Source: Streptococcaceae bacterium (GTDB lineage Bacteria; Bacillota; Bacilli; Lactobacillales; Streptococcaceae). From it: a stretch of DNA of 47,617 bases. Location: the NCBI GenBank assembly GCA_031254115.1, contig JAIRUZ010000048.1, positions 1 through 47,617 on the forward strand, given 5' to 3'. The first letter of the stretch is position 1. The number at the start of each line of letters is the position of its first letter. The translations under genes and the position numbers were made by a program. The notes below the pieces were generated by a model. It made no database searches and was not told the origin of the DNA. It saw nothing but the letters and a program-made list of their open reading frames with translations. Shown here in pieces: positions 8,899 through 17,242 of this stretch.

Positions 8899-10035
8899 TT
8901 ATTTACCCAATCGTTTTCCGCTTTCCACGTCAAAGAAATGCGCTTTATTGAGGTTAAATGTCAACTGAACTTTCTCGCCTGGTTGTTTGAAGTCCGTCGC
9001 TGCCACACGCGCAACAAATTCTGTATCTGCCACTTTCGTGTAAAGCATGGTCTCACTTCCCAAAAGCTCTGATACCGTCACAACCGCCTCAACTTGTGAA
9101 TTTGGATACGCTTGCGCCGTCAGTCCGCCAAGCGAAAGATCTTCTGGACGAATGCCAAGCGTAACTGTCTTTCCATTGTAACCCGCGTCCGCAAGGAGCT
9201 TCGCCTGACCCGCTGGCAAATTCATTTCAAAACCAGCCGCATTTTTAATCACGTCACCATGAACAGCTACATCATAGAAATTCATGGCAGGAGAACCAAT
9301 GAAACCAGCGACAAATTTATTGACAGGCTCATTATAGAGTTCTTGCGGCGTTCCGATTTGCTCCACGCGTCCAACCGTGCCCGTACCATCAGCATTTGGC
9401 GTACTTGACATGATGACGATACGATCTGCGAGCGTCATTGCTTCCGTCTGATCGTGCGTCACGTAGATGGTTGTCGCACCAACTTGTTGGTGAATTTTGG
9501 CAATCGTTGCACGCATCGACACACGCAGTTTTGCGTCCAAGTTTGACAATGGCTCATCCATGAGGAAAACCTTTGCATCACGGACAATCGCGCGTCCCAT
9601 GGCGACACGCTGACGCTGACCACCTGACAAATCTGCCGGCTTACGATCCAAAAAGTCTGTCAGTCCAAGCATTTCAGCCGCTTCATCTACCTTGCGCTTG
9701 ATTTCATCTTTCGCAATATGACGCAATTTCAAACCAAATGCCATATTATCAAAAACAGTCATGTGTGGGTAAAGCGCATAGTTTTGGAAAACCATGGCAA
9801 TATCACGGTCTTTCGGAGCCACGTCATTCATGACTTTTTCATCAATTTTGAGCTCACCCTCCGAAATATCTTCAAGACCTGCGACCATACGTAACGTCGT
9901 TGATTTACCGCAGCCCGAAGGCCCTACAAAGACAATAAATTCTTTGTCCTTGATGTCAATGTTGAAGTCCTCCACCGCGTATTGCGTTGCATTGGGATAC
10001 TTCTTGTAGATTTTGTCCAAACTTAATGTAGTCAT
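8899..10035 (-). CDS. msmK: Multiple-sugar ABC transporter ATP-binding protein
   Basis: ATPase of 378 residues of the MalK/MsmK/UgpC group that energises carbohydrate importers. It shows Walker A GPSGCGKST (38-46), signature LSGGQRQR, Walker B VFLMDEPLSNLDAK, the switch histidine in YVTHDQTEAMTL, and a C-terminal TOBE-type regulatory region from about residue 240. It is transcribed from its own promoter, separate from malEFG. This fits a shared ATPase serving several sugar importers, as MsmK does in streptococci. The start ATG has AAAAGGAGAAC upstream. Confidence 0.93.
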   Translation of the reverse strand: MTTLSLDKIYKKYPNATQYAVEDFNIDIKDKEFIVFVGPSGCGKSTTLRMVAGLEDISEGELKIDEKVMNDVAPKDRDIAMVFQNYALYPHMTVFDNMAFGLKLRHIAKDEIKRKVDEAAEMLGLTDFLDRKPADLSGGQRQRVAMGRAIVRDAKVFLMDEPLSNLDAKLRVSMRATIAKIHQQVGATTIYVTHDQTEAMTLADRIVIMSSTPNADGTGTVGRVEQIGTPQELYNEPVNKFVAGFIGSPAMNFYDVAVHGDVIKNAAGFEMNLPAGQAKLLADAGYNGKTVTLGIRPEDLSLGGLTAQAYPNSQVEAVVTVSELLGSETMLYTKVADTEFVARVAATDFKQPGEKVQLTFNLNKAHFFDVESGKRLGK

Positions 10036-10131
10036 GTTTGTTCTCCTTTTCCTTGCCTGCCTCTCAGGCTGTTTATTTATGTGTTGTGTCGCTGACTACG
10101 AACATGCTACCGCGACAAATAGCATAGCTTT

Positions 10132-10160
10132 ATTATACTGTAACCGTTTCCAAAAAGCAA
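10132..10160 (-). promoter_or_regulatory. msmK promoter with internal cre-like operator
   Basis: TTGCTT (10160-10155), a 17-bp spacer and TATAAT (10137-10132) read on the minus strand. TGTAACCGTTTCCA at 10139-10152, within the spacer, is cre-like (two mismatches to TGWAARCGYTWWCA), so occupation by CcpA or a LacI-type regulator would block the polymerase. Confidence 0.7.
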
Positions 10161-10189
10161 GCATTTGTTATTTTTCTGATTGCATTAAA

Positions 10190-10217
10190 AATTCCGCTGA
10201 ACAAGTCAAGCGGAATT
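10190..10217 (-). terminator. Terminator after malG
   Basis: Perfect nine-base stem AATTCCGCT/AGCGGAATT followed on the minus strand by TTTTTAATG, located just after the malG stop. Confidence 0.85.
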
Positions 10218-10228
10218 CATAAGTTTGA

Positions 10229-11095
10229 TTAGCCTTTGTCAGCGCCCGCCGTAATTCCGTTCACATAGAAGCGTTGCATGATAATGAACAAAATCGTGAT
10301 TGGCACTGCAACAAGCACACAGCCGGCCACAAATGGCGCAAAGTAAACAACAGAATTACCCGTTTGAACTTGACTCACCATGTTAAAGAGGCCATAAGGA
10401 ACAGTCATATTCTGGTTTCCTTGTCCGCCGAGAATAATGGCAGAAAAGATATAATCTATCCATGGCGCGATAAACGCCATCAGTGCTGTGTAGACGATAA
10501 TAGGCCTTGAAAGCGGAATCGTGATTCGCGTAAAAATTTGCCATTTATTCGCACCATCAATCGTCGCCGCTTCGTCAATTGACATCGGAATCGTGTCGAA
10601 GAACCCTTTGGCAATGTAAAAGGCAAGCGCCGCGCCCGAGACATAAATCAATGTCAATCCAACAAAATTCGTCAAGCCCATTGCCTTCAAAAGGTAATAG
10701 AACGCGATCATCGTCATAAATCCTGGGAACATATTCAGGATTAAAAAGACTTGCAAGAAAGGTTTGCGCATTTTGAAACGCAGCCGCGACAAAGCGTAAG
10801 ACATAGCAATCGTAATAAACGTTGATAAAATCGCTGAAACGATCGAGACGAGCAACGTTTTAACAAACCAGGTGATAAATGGGAATTGTGCATTTGTCAA
10901 AATATAACTGTAATTGTCAAACGTAAAATAATTGGTCTTGTTGAACCACAAATAATTTGCAAAACCGACTTGATTGTTTGAAAAACTGACAACAACTATC
11001 CATACAATCGGCGCAATCCATAAAAGAGCGAGAGCTGTCAATAAAATATATCTCAAAGTTGTCGAAACGACACGTTGTGTATGATAAGATTTCAT
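10229..11095 (-). CDS. malG: Maltose/maltodextrin ABC transporter permease MalG
   Basis: Permease of 288 residues with six predicted membrane segments, starting at LRYILLTALALLWIAPIVWIVVVSF. The EAA loop that docks on the ATPase is visible as DEAATIDGANKWQIFTRITIP, near residue 185. It is the third gene of malEFG, 2 bp after malF, with AAGGAGGGTTAATC as ribosome site. A terminator follows. The neighbouring maltose phosphorylase and amylases support maltodextrin as substrate. Confidence 0.92.
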   Translation of the reverse strand: MKSYHTQRVVSTTLRYILLTALALLWIAPIVWIVVVSFSNNQVGFANYLWFNKTNYFTFDNYSYILTNAQFPFITWFVKTLLVSIVSAILSTFITIAMSYALSRLRFKMRKPFLQVFLILNMFPGFMTMIAFYYLLKAMGLTNFVGLTLIYVSGAALAFYIAKGFFDTIPMSIDEAATIDGANKWQIFTRITIPLSRPIIVYTALMAFIAPWIDYIFSAIILGGQGNQNMTVPYGLFNMVSQVQTGNSVVYFAPFVAGCVLVAVPITILFIIMQRFYVNGITAGADKG

Positions 11096-11097
11096 GA

Positions 11098-12456
11098 TTA
11101 ACCCTCCTTAAATGCGTTTGTACGTCGGTAAGCGACGAGCGAGAAGACAGCTGAGACAATAAATATCAAGATGCCGATGACAGCCGCCATATTATAGTTT
11201 TTCAGTTGTCCCATCGAAATGTTATACAACCACGTTACAAGCAAGTCCGTAGAGCCCGCTTGTTGTTGCCCGAGTATCGGATCCGTCGGGCCACCAGCTG
11301 TCAACAGATAAATCACGTTGAAGTTATTGATATTACCGATAAATTGTTGAATGAGGGCAGGTGTCATCACGAAGAAAATTTGCGGGAACGTAATCCGACG
11401 GAAAATCTGGAAAGCGCCAGCACCGTCAATACGCGCTGCTTCAATCTGATCTTGCGGCAGATTTTGGATAATCGCCGTTGAAACCAGCATCGAAACAGGA
11501 ATACCAATCCACATATTGACAATAATCAAAGTCACCCGCGCCCACGTTGCATCTGTCAAAAATGGCAAGGGGGAATTGACCAGATTCAACTGAATGAGCA
11601 AATTATTAAGCGCGCCTTGGCTAATCAAAAGCTGATGCACCATCAAAAGTGATACAAATTGTGGGACGGCAAAGACGGCTACAAAAATCGTGCGCCAAAC
11701 AGCTTTAAACTTGATGCCTCTTGATTCAATGAGCATCGCAAGCAACACGCCGAAAAAGAAAGTGGTTGCTGTCGCACAAACCGCCCAAACGAGCGTCCAC
11801 GCAAGAACAGGGAAGAAGACTTTCCCGTAAGGACCCGTCAAGACGTTTCCAAAATTGACAAGACCGACCCATGAGAAGCCATTTCCCGGCCATTGGTGTG
11901 AATTATCAAAGTTGGTAAAAGCCATCGAGACCATATAAACAATTGGCAAAACAGTAAAAGCCAGAACGCCAGCCAGTGGAAGAAACATCAGTGTCGTGTG
12001 GAAGCGTTCATTAAGCAAAGTCGCCAAATCTTCCATAGTCGTCGGAATATGCTGAGCGTCACGATTGAGCGCATACAGATGACGAACCGAGCGAAGATTG
12101 ATGATATAAAGCCAAGCCATTAAAAGGGTGAGAATGAAAGCTAAAATGCCAAACAGCAGAATCAACATTGAATTGTCAGCTGGTGCCAGCTGCATAACGC
12201 CGCCAATTTCAGCGTAGCCGCTCGTTTTCTTATGTCCCAAGCTGCCAAGTAAGACGATAGCGCTGACCCCATTGAAAACAAACCACACCAGAAACAGGAG
12301 CTCTAGGATAAGAAAGACGAGGCCTTTTAGCCATTGTCTGTTCTTGAGTTGAGCAATTCCCATGATGAAGAAGGAAAGTTTCGTTGCAATATCGCCCTTT
12401 GACCACGTTTCCTTGTAGGTCGCTTCGGGCGCTATTTTATTTTTCTTTTTAAACAT
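11098..12456 (-). CDS. malF: Maltose/maltodextrin ABC transporter permease MalF
   Basis: Permease of 452 residues. An N-terminal extension (about 1-150, several hydrophobic segments including LVFLILELLFLVWFVFNG) precedes the core permease domain. The EAA loop reads EAARIDGAGAFQIFRRITFP, near residue 347. Length and architecture match Gram-positive MalF proteins. It lies between malE and malG; a hairpin separates it from malE and could lower its expression relative to the binding protein. Ribosome site AAAAGGAGATTCT. Confidence 0.92.
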   Translation of the reverse strand: MFKKKNKIAPEATYKETWSKGDIATKLSFFIMGIAQLKNRQWLKGLVFLILELLFLVWFVFNGVSAIVLLGSLGHKKTSGYAEIGGVMQLAPADNSMLILLFGILAFILTLLMAWLYIINLRSVRHLYALNRDAQHIPTTMEDLATLLNERFHTTLMFLPLAGVLAFTVLPIVYMVSMAFTNFDNSHQWPGNGFSWVGLVNFGNVLTGPYGKVFFPVLAWTLVWAVCATATTFFFGVLLAMLIESRGIKFKAVWRTIFVAVFAVPQFVSLLMVHQLLISQGALNNLLIQLNLVNSPLPFLTDATWARVTLIIVNMWIGIPVSMLVSTAIIQNLPQDQIEAARIDGAGAFQIFRRITFPQIFFVMTPALIQQFIGNINNFNVIYLLTAGGPTDPILGQQQAGSTDLLVTWLYNISMGQLKNYNMAAVIGILIFIVSAVFSLVAYRRTNAFKEG

Positions 12457-12476
12457 AGAATCTCCTTTTAAAAAAG

Positions 12477-12506
12477 AAAGAGGTTAAGCTAGAGCCCAAC
12501 CTCTTT
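12477..12506 (-). terminator. Intra-operon hairpin between malE and malF
   Basis: A nine-base perfect stem AAAGAGGTT/AACCTCTTT is followed on the minus strand by CTTTTTTAAAAGGAG, the malF ribosome site. It probably acts as a leaky terminator or mRNA stabiliser giving more MalE than MalF/G. Confidence 0.7.
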
Positions 12507-12520
12507 GAAGAGAAGCAAAA

Positions 12521-13807
12521 TTATTTACTACTCGTGCTCTTTGCAATATTAGTATTAAACGTGCTCAATTGTGATGAAAATTGAGAAGACGTAATTTTAC
12601 CATTGTAAGCACCCACAATCAGTGGACCAGAGAGATTCCACATGTTTGCCATTTCAGGAAGTGCAGGCATTAATGTAGAGAAATTAACTTGTTTTGTTGT
12701 TGCATCAAGAACCAAAGCAGAGGTTGTTGCGTCGCCGATTGCGACTGAGGCAACTGTTTTCGCTGATGTTTGAGCATCTTTGCTAACAGGAATTTGACCT
12801 TGTTCTTTCCACCATGTGTTCAACTGTGTATCTTTGCTTGTGAGATAAGTAGCAAGTGCTGCTGAGGCAGCTTGTGATTTGCTGCTTGAATTGACAGCGA
12901 ATGCTTCAATACCGACAAAGGATTGCATTTGTTTTGTACCTGAGCCGTAATCAACGGTTGGGTATGTGGCAACGGCGAAGTTTGAGCCGAGCGCTTTACT
13001 GATAGAAGCGGAATCCCAAGGGCCATCAAAGTAAGCAGCTGCTTTGCCAGATTTAAGGTCGCCAATTGCAGCGGTTGACGCGTCAATGACATTTTTATTG
13101 CTCTTGAGGCCAGCAATCCAAGACATGACTTGTTCGCCTTCTTTGGTGTTGAATGTAGAGCCATTCAAGTCTTGACCGTCAGAGCCATAAAGTTTGACAC
13201 CATTTGAGATAAAGTTAGGCACCATCGTATATTGCCCACCATTTTGAGTGTCTGTAATTGTCAGCGCAAGTGGGCCTTTAGCTGTCAGCCCATTGAACGT
13301 TTTAATATCAGAAGCTGAAAGTACTGACTTGTTGTAGAACAAAATCTTGGCTTGCTCAGCAAATGGATAGCCATACATCTGGCTGCCTTGTGTAACACCT
13401 TTGACAGCGACATCCGTGCTGTTTGCTTTAACTGCCGATTGTTGTTCAGTTGTCAATGGATTGATGTATTTGGCTTGTGCCATCTGACCCAATTGATCGT
13501 TTGGCAATTCAAAGACGTCAGCAGCTTTTGTTGGGTCTTTTGAAACGTCTGTCTTCGCGTTGGAGCTACCGGTTGGGCTTTGAGTCACAGTTACCTTAAC
13601 ATTTGGGTACTCTTTTTCAAAAGCAGTTACAACTGGCTTCACATAAGTTACCTGAGTTGTATCCACCCAAAGTGTGATGTTTCCTGACACGTCCTTTGCG
13701 CTTGTGCTTGATGAACTCGATGTTGTGGAGCCACTAGAACAAGCGGCGAGTGTGACGGTTGCAAGTACAGCTGCACCTGCAAGTGCGAGTTTTTTATAGC
13801 TTTTCAT
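12521..13807 (-). CDS. malE: Maltose/maltodextrin-binding lipoprotein MalE
   Basis: Solute-binding protein of 428 residues with a lipoprotein signal. After MKSYKK and a hydrophobic core comes the lipobox LAAC with the lipidated cysteine at residue 23, then a Ser-rich linker. The fold is that of family 1 sugar-binding proteins: ITLWVDTTQVTYVKPVVTAFEKEYP at the start, GKAAAYFDGPWD and FVGIEAFAVN further on. It captures maltodextrins at the cell surface for MalFG-MsmK. Ribosome site AAGGAGAAAAAAAC. A strong promoter with an operator inside its spacer lies upstream. Confidence 0.93.
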   Translation of the reverse strand: MKSYKKLALAGAAVLATVTLAACSSGSTTSSSSSTSAKDVSGNITLWVDTTQVTYVKPVVTAFEKEYPNVKVTVTQSPTGSSNAKTDVSKDPTKAADVFELPNDQLGQMAQAKYINPLTTEQQSAVKANSTDVAVKGVTQGSQMYGYPFAEQAKILFYNKSVLSASDIKTFNGLTAKGPLALTITDTQNGGQYTMVPNFISNGVKLYGSDGQDLNGSTFNTKEGEQVMSWIAGLKSNKNVIDASTAAIGDLKSGKAAAYFDGPWDSASISKALGSNFAVATYPTVDYGSGTKQMQSFVGIEAFAVNSSSKSQAASAALATYLTSKDTQLNTWWKEQGQIPVSKDAQTSAKTVASVAIGDATTSALVLDATTKQVNFSTLMPALPEMANMWNLSGPLIVGAYNGKITSSQFSSQLSTFNTNIAKSTSSK

Positions 13808-13852
13808 TGTTTTTTTCTCCTTGCTAATGAAAGCGGTTTTTTTGACACCTTT

Positions 13853-13881
13853 ATTTTATGAAAACACTTTCAATTTGTCAA
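13853..13881 (-). promoter_or_regulatory. malE promoter with operator in the spacer
   Basis: TTGACA (13881-13876), 17-bp spacer, TAAAAT (13858-13853). The spacer holds the imperfect palindrome TGAAAACACTTTCA (13859-13872), which resembles a LacI/GalR-family operator or cre with CA for the central CG. A second degenerate half, TGAAAGCGG, lies near 13828. Confidence 0.78.
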
Positions 13882-13913
13882 GTAAAAAGAACGTTTTTAG
13901 GTCAAAAAATCAA

Positions 13914-13940
13914 AAAAACTAGAAAATTTTTCCAGTTTTT
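13914..13940 (-). terminator. Terminator after the LCP gene
   Basis: AAAAACT/AGTTTTT outer stem with a partly paired centre, followed by TTGATTTTTTG on the minus strand. Confidence 0.6.
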
Positions 13941-13983
13941 CTTTTAATTTAGCTTTATAAGCGCGTCTGAAGCAGCTGACAGA

Positions 13984-15591
13984 TTATTTCCCGACCGCGC
14001 CACCTTTAGTGGACACATAATAGGACGCGTTTGAGCTGTTGAGCGTCACCAAATTACCCGATGTATCAACCCCGTAAACTTGCGGTGTTTTGCCTTTTTC
14101 AGTGACCGTCGCTGACGGCATGAAATAGCTTGGCAGCGTATAGCCACTTGACGAATAGCCTTGACTTTCCATATAGGACTGATAGGTGATGACATTGCTT
14201 GAAAGGCTTGTCAGCGCTGACAGACCGATGGACTGACGCATGATGTTCTGCACGGCAAGGTCAACATCTCTTGGCATCAGCTGATAGCTTGCATAAACGC
14301 CGTCAGAGCCCGCTGCTGTTGCGCCGACGCCCTCATATTGAATCGAAACCATTTTATCAAATGCGGAGCGATACGCCAAAGTTGAGAACATGTTAGGAAT
14401 CGTTGCTTTGATATTTGTTTTGAAATCGCTTGATGTTGCGTCTAGCATTTGTTTATAATTCAGCACGGTGTGCATGGAAAGGAGCTTTTTGAATGTCGCG
14501 GCAATCACTTCGCGCTGATGAGCCGCGCGTCCATAATCACCATTTGGCAACGTATCGCGGTCACGCGAGAAAACAAGTGCTTGCTCGCCGTTGATATGCT
14601 GAGACTTCCCAGCGCCAATATATGGCACTGTCGCTGTGTATTGCGGCTCTGTATTCGCGATGGTAATCGTTGAGCCCGAGTCATTGACCACGTCAATGCC
14701 ACCCACGTAATTCACCAAATTGACGAGCCCGTCCATGTTCACGACCATAAAATTATTAATCGGAATCCCCGTTTGCTCGCCGAGCGTGTGCATCGCAGAG
14801 AGCGTGGCCGCTTTGATGCCGCCCGCATTGGCGTACGCATACGGATAGGCCGCGTTCATCTTAGCTTGGAAAATGACCTTGCCATTTTCATCCATAATAT
14901 TGCTCATCGTGTCGCGCTCCATCGAAATCATTGTCGTGGTGTGCGTTTTCGGGTTAATCGTCATGACAATTTGCGAGTCCGAATTACCATTCCACGAGCC
15001 CGCGCCGCCGCGCGTCGCATCTCCTGTATCAACGCCCAAGAGCGCGACCGTTAGCGGCTGTGACGCATCGAGCATGCCATTTCCCGTCTCGACATACGTC
15101 TTTGCGAGACCTTTCTCCGTGACAAGCGCAAAATAAGTCAGTGCGCCCGCAAAAAGAAGTAAGAGAACGCCTAGAATAAGCGCCAAACGTTTGAGCCAAC
15201 GCCCTTTTTTCTTTGGTTTATCGATTTTCTTTGCCTTTTTTTCACGCTGACGCGCGCGGTTGTTTACAGGAGTTGGCCTTTTTGGCGTATATTCCTCAAA
15301 TGGTTCAAGCGTTTCGAGCGGATTTTGAGCTTCAATTTGCGGCTGTACTTCTTCTGGCACGGCCTGCAAAACGCGCGGCTGCTCGACTAATTGACTGCGC
15401 TTTTGGAGTGCTTCTTTTGCACGATTGCGCTCGTGTAAAAAAAGCTCCTCCGCGCGCGCATTATCCTCTGCAAGCGCTTGATCCGTGCGATAGGCACGCT
15501 CCAAATCGTGTAATTCGCCACGTTCGCGTTCATTTAAATAATCACTATTTTTTCGCAAATAATTCAGGCGATTGAGCGTCTGTTTATCCAT
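13984..15591 (-). CDS. LytR-CpsA-Psr (LCP) family cell-wall glycopolymer ligase
   Basis: Membrane protein of 535 residues. It has a charged cytoplasmic N-terminus (1-132) rich in Glu/Arg then Lys, one membrane segment (133-155) and an extracellular LCP domain starting near TVALLGVDTGDATRGG. The catalytic pattern is visible in DSQIVMTINPKTHTTTMISMERDT and FSRDRDTLPNGDYGRAAHQREVI, whose Arg/Asp residues bind pyrophosphate. LCP enzymes attach teichoic acids or polysaccharides to peptidoglycan. The ATG lies 7 bases after an extended -10 box with no ribosome site, so the mRNA is predicted leaderless. One exact palindrome copy is inside. The C-terminal 100 residues are Ser/Tyr/Gly-rich and of unknown role. 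Confidence 0.9.
   Translation of the reverse strand: MDKQTLNRLNYLRKNSDYLNERERGELHDLERAYRTDQALAEDNARAEELFLHERNRAKEALQKRSQLVEQPRVLQAVPEEVQPQIEAQNPLETLEPFEEYTPKRPTPVNNRARQREKKAKKIDKPKKKGRWLKRLALILGVLLLLFAGALTYFALVTEKGLAKTYVETGNGMLDASQPLTVALLGVDTGDATRGGAGSWNGNSDSQIVMTINPKTHTTTMISMERDTMSNIMDENGKVIFQAKMNAAYPYAYANAGGIKAATLSAMHTLGEQTGIPINNFMVVNMDGLVNLVNYVGGIDVVNDSGSTITIANTEPQYTATVPYIGAGKSQHINGEQALVFSRDRDTLPNGDYGRAAHQREVIAATFKKLLSMHTVLNYKQMLDATSSDFKTNIKATIPNMFSTLAYRSAFDKMVSIQYEGVGATAAGSDGVYASYQLMPRDVDLAVQNIMRQSIGLSALTSLSSNVITYQSYMESQGYSSSGYTLPSYFMPSATVTEKGKTPQVYGVDTSGNLVTLNSSNASYYVSTKGGAVGK
14209..14222. repeat. TGTCAGCGCTGACA palindrome copy 4
   Basis: Exact core (14210-14221) inside the LCP gene, read as LSALT. 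Confidence 0.9.
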
Positions 15592-15598
15592 AACGCGT

Positions 15599-15604
15599 AT
15601 TATA
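15599..15604 (-). promoter_or_regulatory. Extended -10 box of the LCP gene, 7 nt before ATG
   Basis: TGG-TATAAT then ACGCGTT and ATG. No Shine-Dalgarno is possible; a leaderless or near-leaderless transcript is predicted. Confidence 0.65.
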
Positions 15605-15624
15605 CCATAGTTTCCCCAAAATAA

Positions 15625-15648
15625 AAAACCACTTAGCTGAGTGATTTT
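15625..15648 (-). terminator. Terminator overlapping the cmk stop
   Basis: On the minus strand AAAATCACT pairs with AGTGGTTTT (one G-U), followed by TTATTTTGG. The cmk stop codon is in the loop. Confidence 0.75.
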
Positions 15649-16292
15649 ATCTTTTCTTCTATAAAGGCGACAACTTCGTCAATGGTTTTGCCTGTTGTAT
15701 CATATTCAATGGCATCGGGCGCTTTTTTGAGCGGCGCAATGGCGCGCGTCGAGTCATACAAATCACGCGCCGCAATAGTACGCTCGATTTCTGCCAGCGC
15801 TGACGGAATGCCTTTTTCGATATTTTCTTTGTGGCGACGCTCCGCGCGTTCGTGCACGTCAGCTGACAGAAAAATTTTCAGGTCAGCATCAGGCAATACA
15901 ACCGTCCCAATGTCACGTCCATCCATGATAATGCTGCTGTCAGCCGCAATACGCCGCTGTTCGGCCGTCATAAAATCGCGAATCTCGGGCAACGCTGAAA
16001 TTTCTGACACCGCAGCCGCAACTTCTGGCGTGCGAATGGCCGCGCTCACGTCATTTAGTCCAATAAAAACGCGCTGATCCGCCCGCGTATTTTGAAACGA
16101 AATTGGATTTTCCGTGAGAAAATTAATCAGCGCTGACGGCTCCTTCGTTCCTTTTTGCAGACTGACAAGTGTCGCGCACCGATACATCGCGCCCGTGTCA
16201 AGATAGGTCAGGTGCAGCTCATGCGCAATGCGCTTGGCAACCGTTGATTTTCCTGAGCCTGCCGGCCCGTCTATTGCTATCTGTAGTTTCAT
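15633..16292 (-). CDS. cmk: Cytidylate kinase
   Basis: Protein of 219 residues that phosphorylates CMP and dCMP with ATP. The P-loop GPAGSGKS is at 9-16, followed by YLDTGAMYR, and MDGRDIGTVVLPDADLKIFL is the family nucleotide-site segment. The ATG overlaps the stop of the LysM gene as ATGA, so they are coupled. The order LysM protein then cmk, with ferredoxin divergent, is conserved in streptococci and lactococci. Near copies of the palindrome occur at 15797 and 16132. Confidence 0.95.
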   Translation of the reverse strand: MKLQIAIDGPAGSGKSTVAKRIAHELHLTYLDTGAMYRCATLVSLQKGTKEPSALINFLTENPISFQNTRADQRVFIGLNDVSAAIRTPEVAAAVSEISALPEIRDFMTAEQRRIAADSSIIMDGRDIGTVVLPDADLKIFLSADVHERAERRHKENIEKGIPSALAEIERTIAARDLYDSTRAIAPLKKAPDAIEYDTTGKTIDEVVAFIEEKIKSLS

Positions 16293-16840
16293 TTTGCGAT
16301 TGTCAAGGTTTGCCCTGCCTTGATCCAGTTTCCGTCCATATATTTGCCTGCATTGTTTGGATCAAGCGTGGTAGCAGGACTTCCCGTCTGATTCAGCTGC
16401 ACGATATCTGACCACGTCAATGTTTTGCCCAATTGTTGCGATACTTTTGTCGCAATCAAATCCGTATTGTCACCCGCCGCAATCGTATACGTTTTGCCAG
16501 AACTTGATGATGTAGACGTGCCGCTCGTGCTACTGCTGCTTGCATCCGTGCCATTTGCAATGACTTGTGAGCTCGCTTTCGGATAAAAATTCTGCGACAC
16601 GGACTCTGGATTCGAGTGCCGATTATTCCACAGAATAAAAACAACACCACAGCCGACAATAATAAAAGCGATAATCAAGAGAAAAGTCAGGAAAAAAGTC
16701 GATGCCGCGCCCGTGCGCGTATGCTTTTTCCCGTCATCTGTCGGTTTGCGATTATTTGCATTGGGCGTTTTTGTTTTTGGAGCGCTGGTGCGACCTGATG
16801 TTTCCGCGTTCCGACGATTTTTTGGAGGTTGTTGTGCCAT
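16289..16840 (-). CDS. LysM-domain membrane-anchored protein (SAG1386/EF1546 family)
   Basis: Protein of 183 residues. It has a cytoplasmic Lys/Asn/Pro-rich tail (1-45), one membrane segment (48-70), a Ser/Thr linker (about 95-115) and a C-terminal LysM domain from YTIAAGDNTDLIATKV to GQTLTIAK. LysM binds peptidoglycan N-acetylglucosamine, so the protein probably links membrane and wall. Its place next to cmk and ferredoxin matches the streptococcal SAG1386-type gene. The start has AGGAAGAG upstream. Only 36 bp separate it from the divergent ferredoxin. Confidence 0.88.
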   Translation of the reverse strand: MAQQPPKNRRNAETSGRTSAPKTKTPNANNRKPTDDGKKHTRTGAASTFFLTFLLIIAFIIVGCGVVFILWNNRHSNPESVSQNFYPKASSQVIANGTDASSSSTSGTSTSSSSGKTYTIAAGDNTDLIATKVSQQLGKTLTWSDIVQLNQTGSPATTLDPNNAGKYMDGNWIKAGQTLTIAK

Positions 16841-16863
16841 ATCTCTTCCTATAAAATAAATGT

Positions 16864-16869
16864 TATAAT
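16864..16869 (+). promoter_or_regulatory. Extended -10 box of the ferredoxin gene, 6 nt before ATG
   Basis: TGT-TATAAT, AACTCT, ATG. The predicted transcription start is the A of the ATG. Confidence 0.7.
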
Positions 16870-16875
16870 AACTCT

Positions 16876-17082
16876 ATGAAAATTCAGATTCTCCCAGAAG
16901 CGTGCATTGCTTGCGGACTTTGTCAGCTTGAAGCACCTGATATTTTTGACTATCATGACACTGGCATTGTCAAATTCAGTCATTCATCAGCGCTGACAGC
17001 TTCGTTTAACGCGCTTTCAACTGATGAGCTCCTGTCAGCCGTCAAAAAATGCCCAACAGGGGCACTCAAAAAGCTTCCCTAG
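16876..17082 (+). CDS. fer: Ferredoxin, single 4Fe-4S type
   Basis: Acidic protein of 68 residues with CIACGLC (Cys10, 13, 16) and a distant CPTGA (Cys59), the ligands of one [4Fe-4S] cluster as in Bacillus-type ferredoxin. It would carry electrons in the cytoplasm; its partner is not visible. There is no ribosome site: the ATG is 6 bases after an extended -10 box, so a leaderless message is predicted. A near copy of the palindrome, ATCAGCGCTGACAG, is read as SALTA. A weak hairpin (AAGCT/AGCTT, then ATTTT) overlaps the stop and may terminate. Confidence 0.92.
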   Translation: MKIQILPEACIACGLCQLEAPDIFDYHDTGIVKFSHSSALTASFNALSTDELLSAVKKCPTGALKKLP

Positions 17083-17159
17083 CTTATTTTACCATAACTT
17101 CCCCTATTCTGACAAAAAAAGTGAGCACAAACTTTCGCAATGTCCACAAACTTCAATTT

Positions 17160-17193
17160 TTGAAGCGCTTTCTTTTTGAAATTATGTTATAAT
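17160..17193 (+). promoter_or_regulatory. Mannose PTS promoter with cre-like site
   Basis: An extended -10, TGT-TATAAT, ends at 17193. TTGAAGCGCTTTCT (17160-17173), with the palindromic core GAAGCGCTTTC, overlaps the -35 region and resembles a cre box (three mismatches on the minus strand). The leader then carries AAGGAGG at 17227. Confidence 0.6.
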
Positions 17194-17242
17194 GATTTGT
17201 AATATTTTTCTATATTATAAATTTTTAAGGAGGTTACTCACA

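Noticed and set aside
17192-17242. ATG start of EIIAB in the ORF track
   Set aside because: It falls within the -10 box; TTG at 17243 has AAGGAGG at a correct distance and begins the conserved [12 protein letters not shown].
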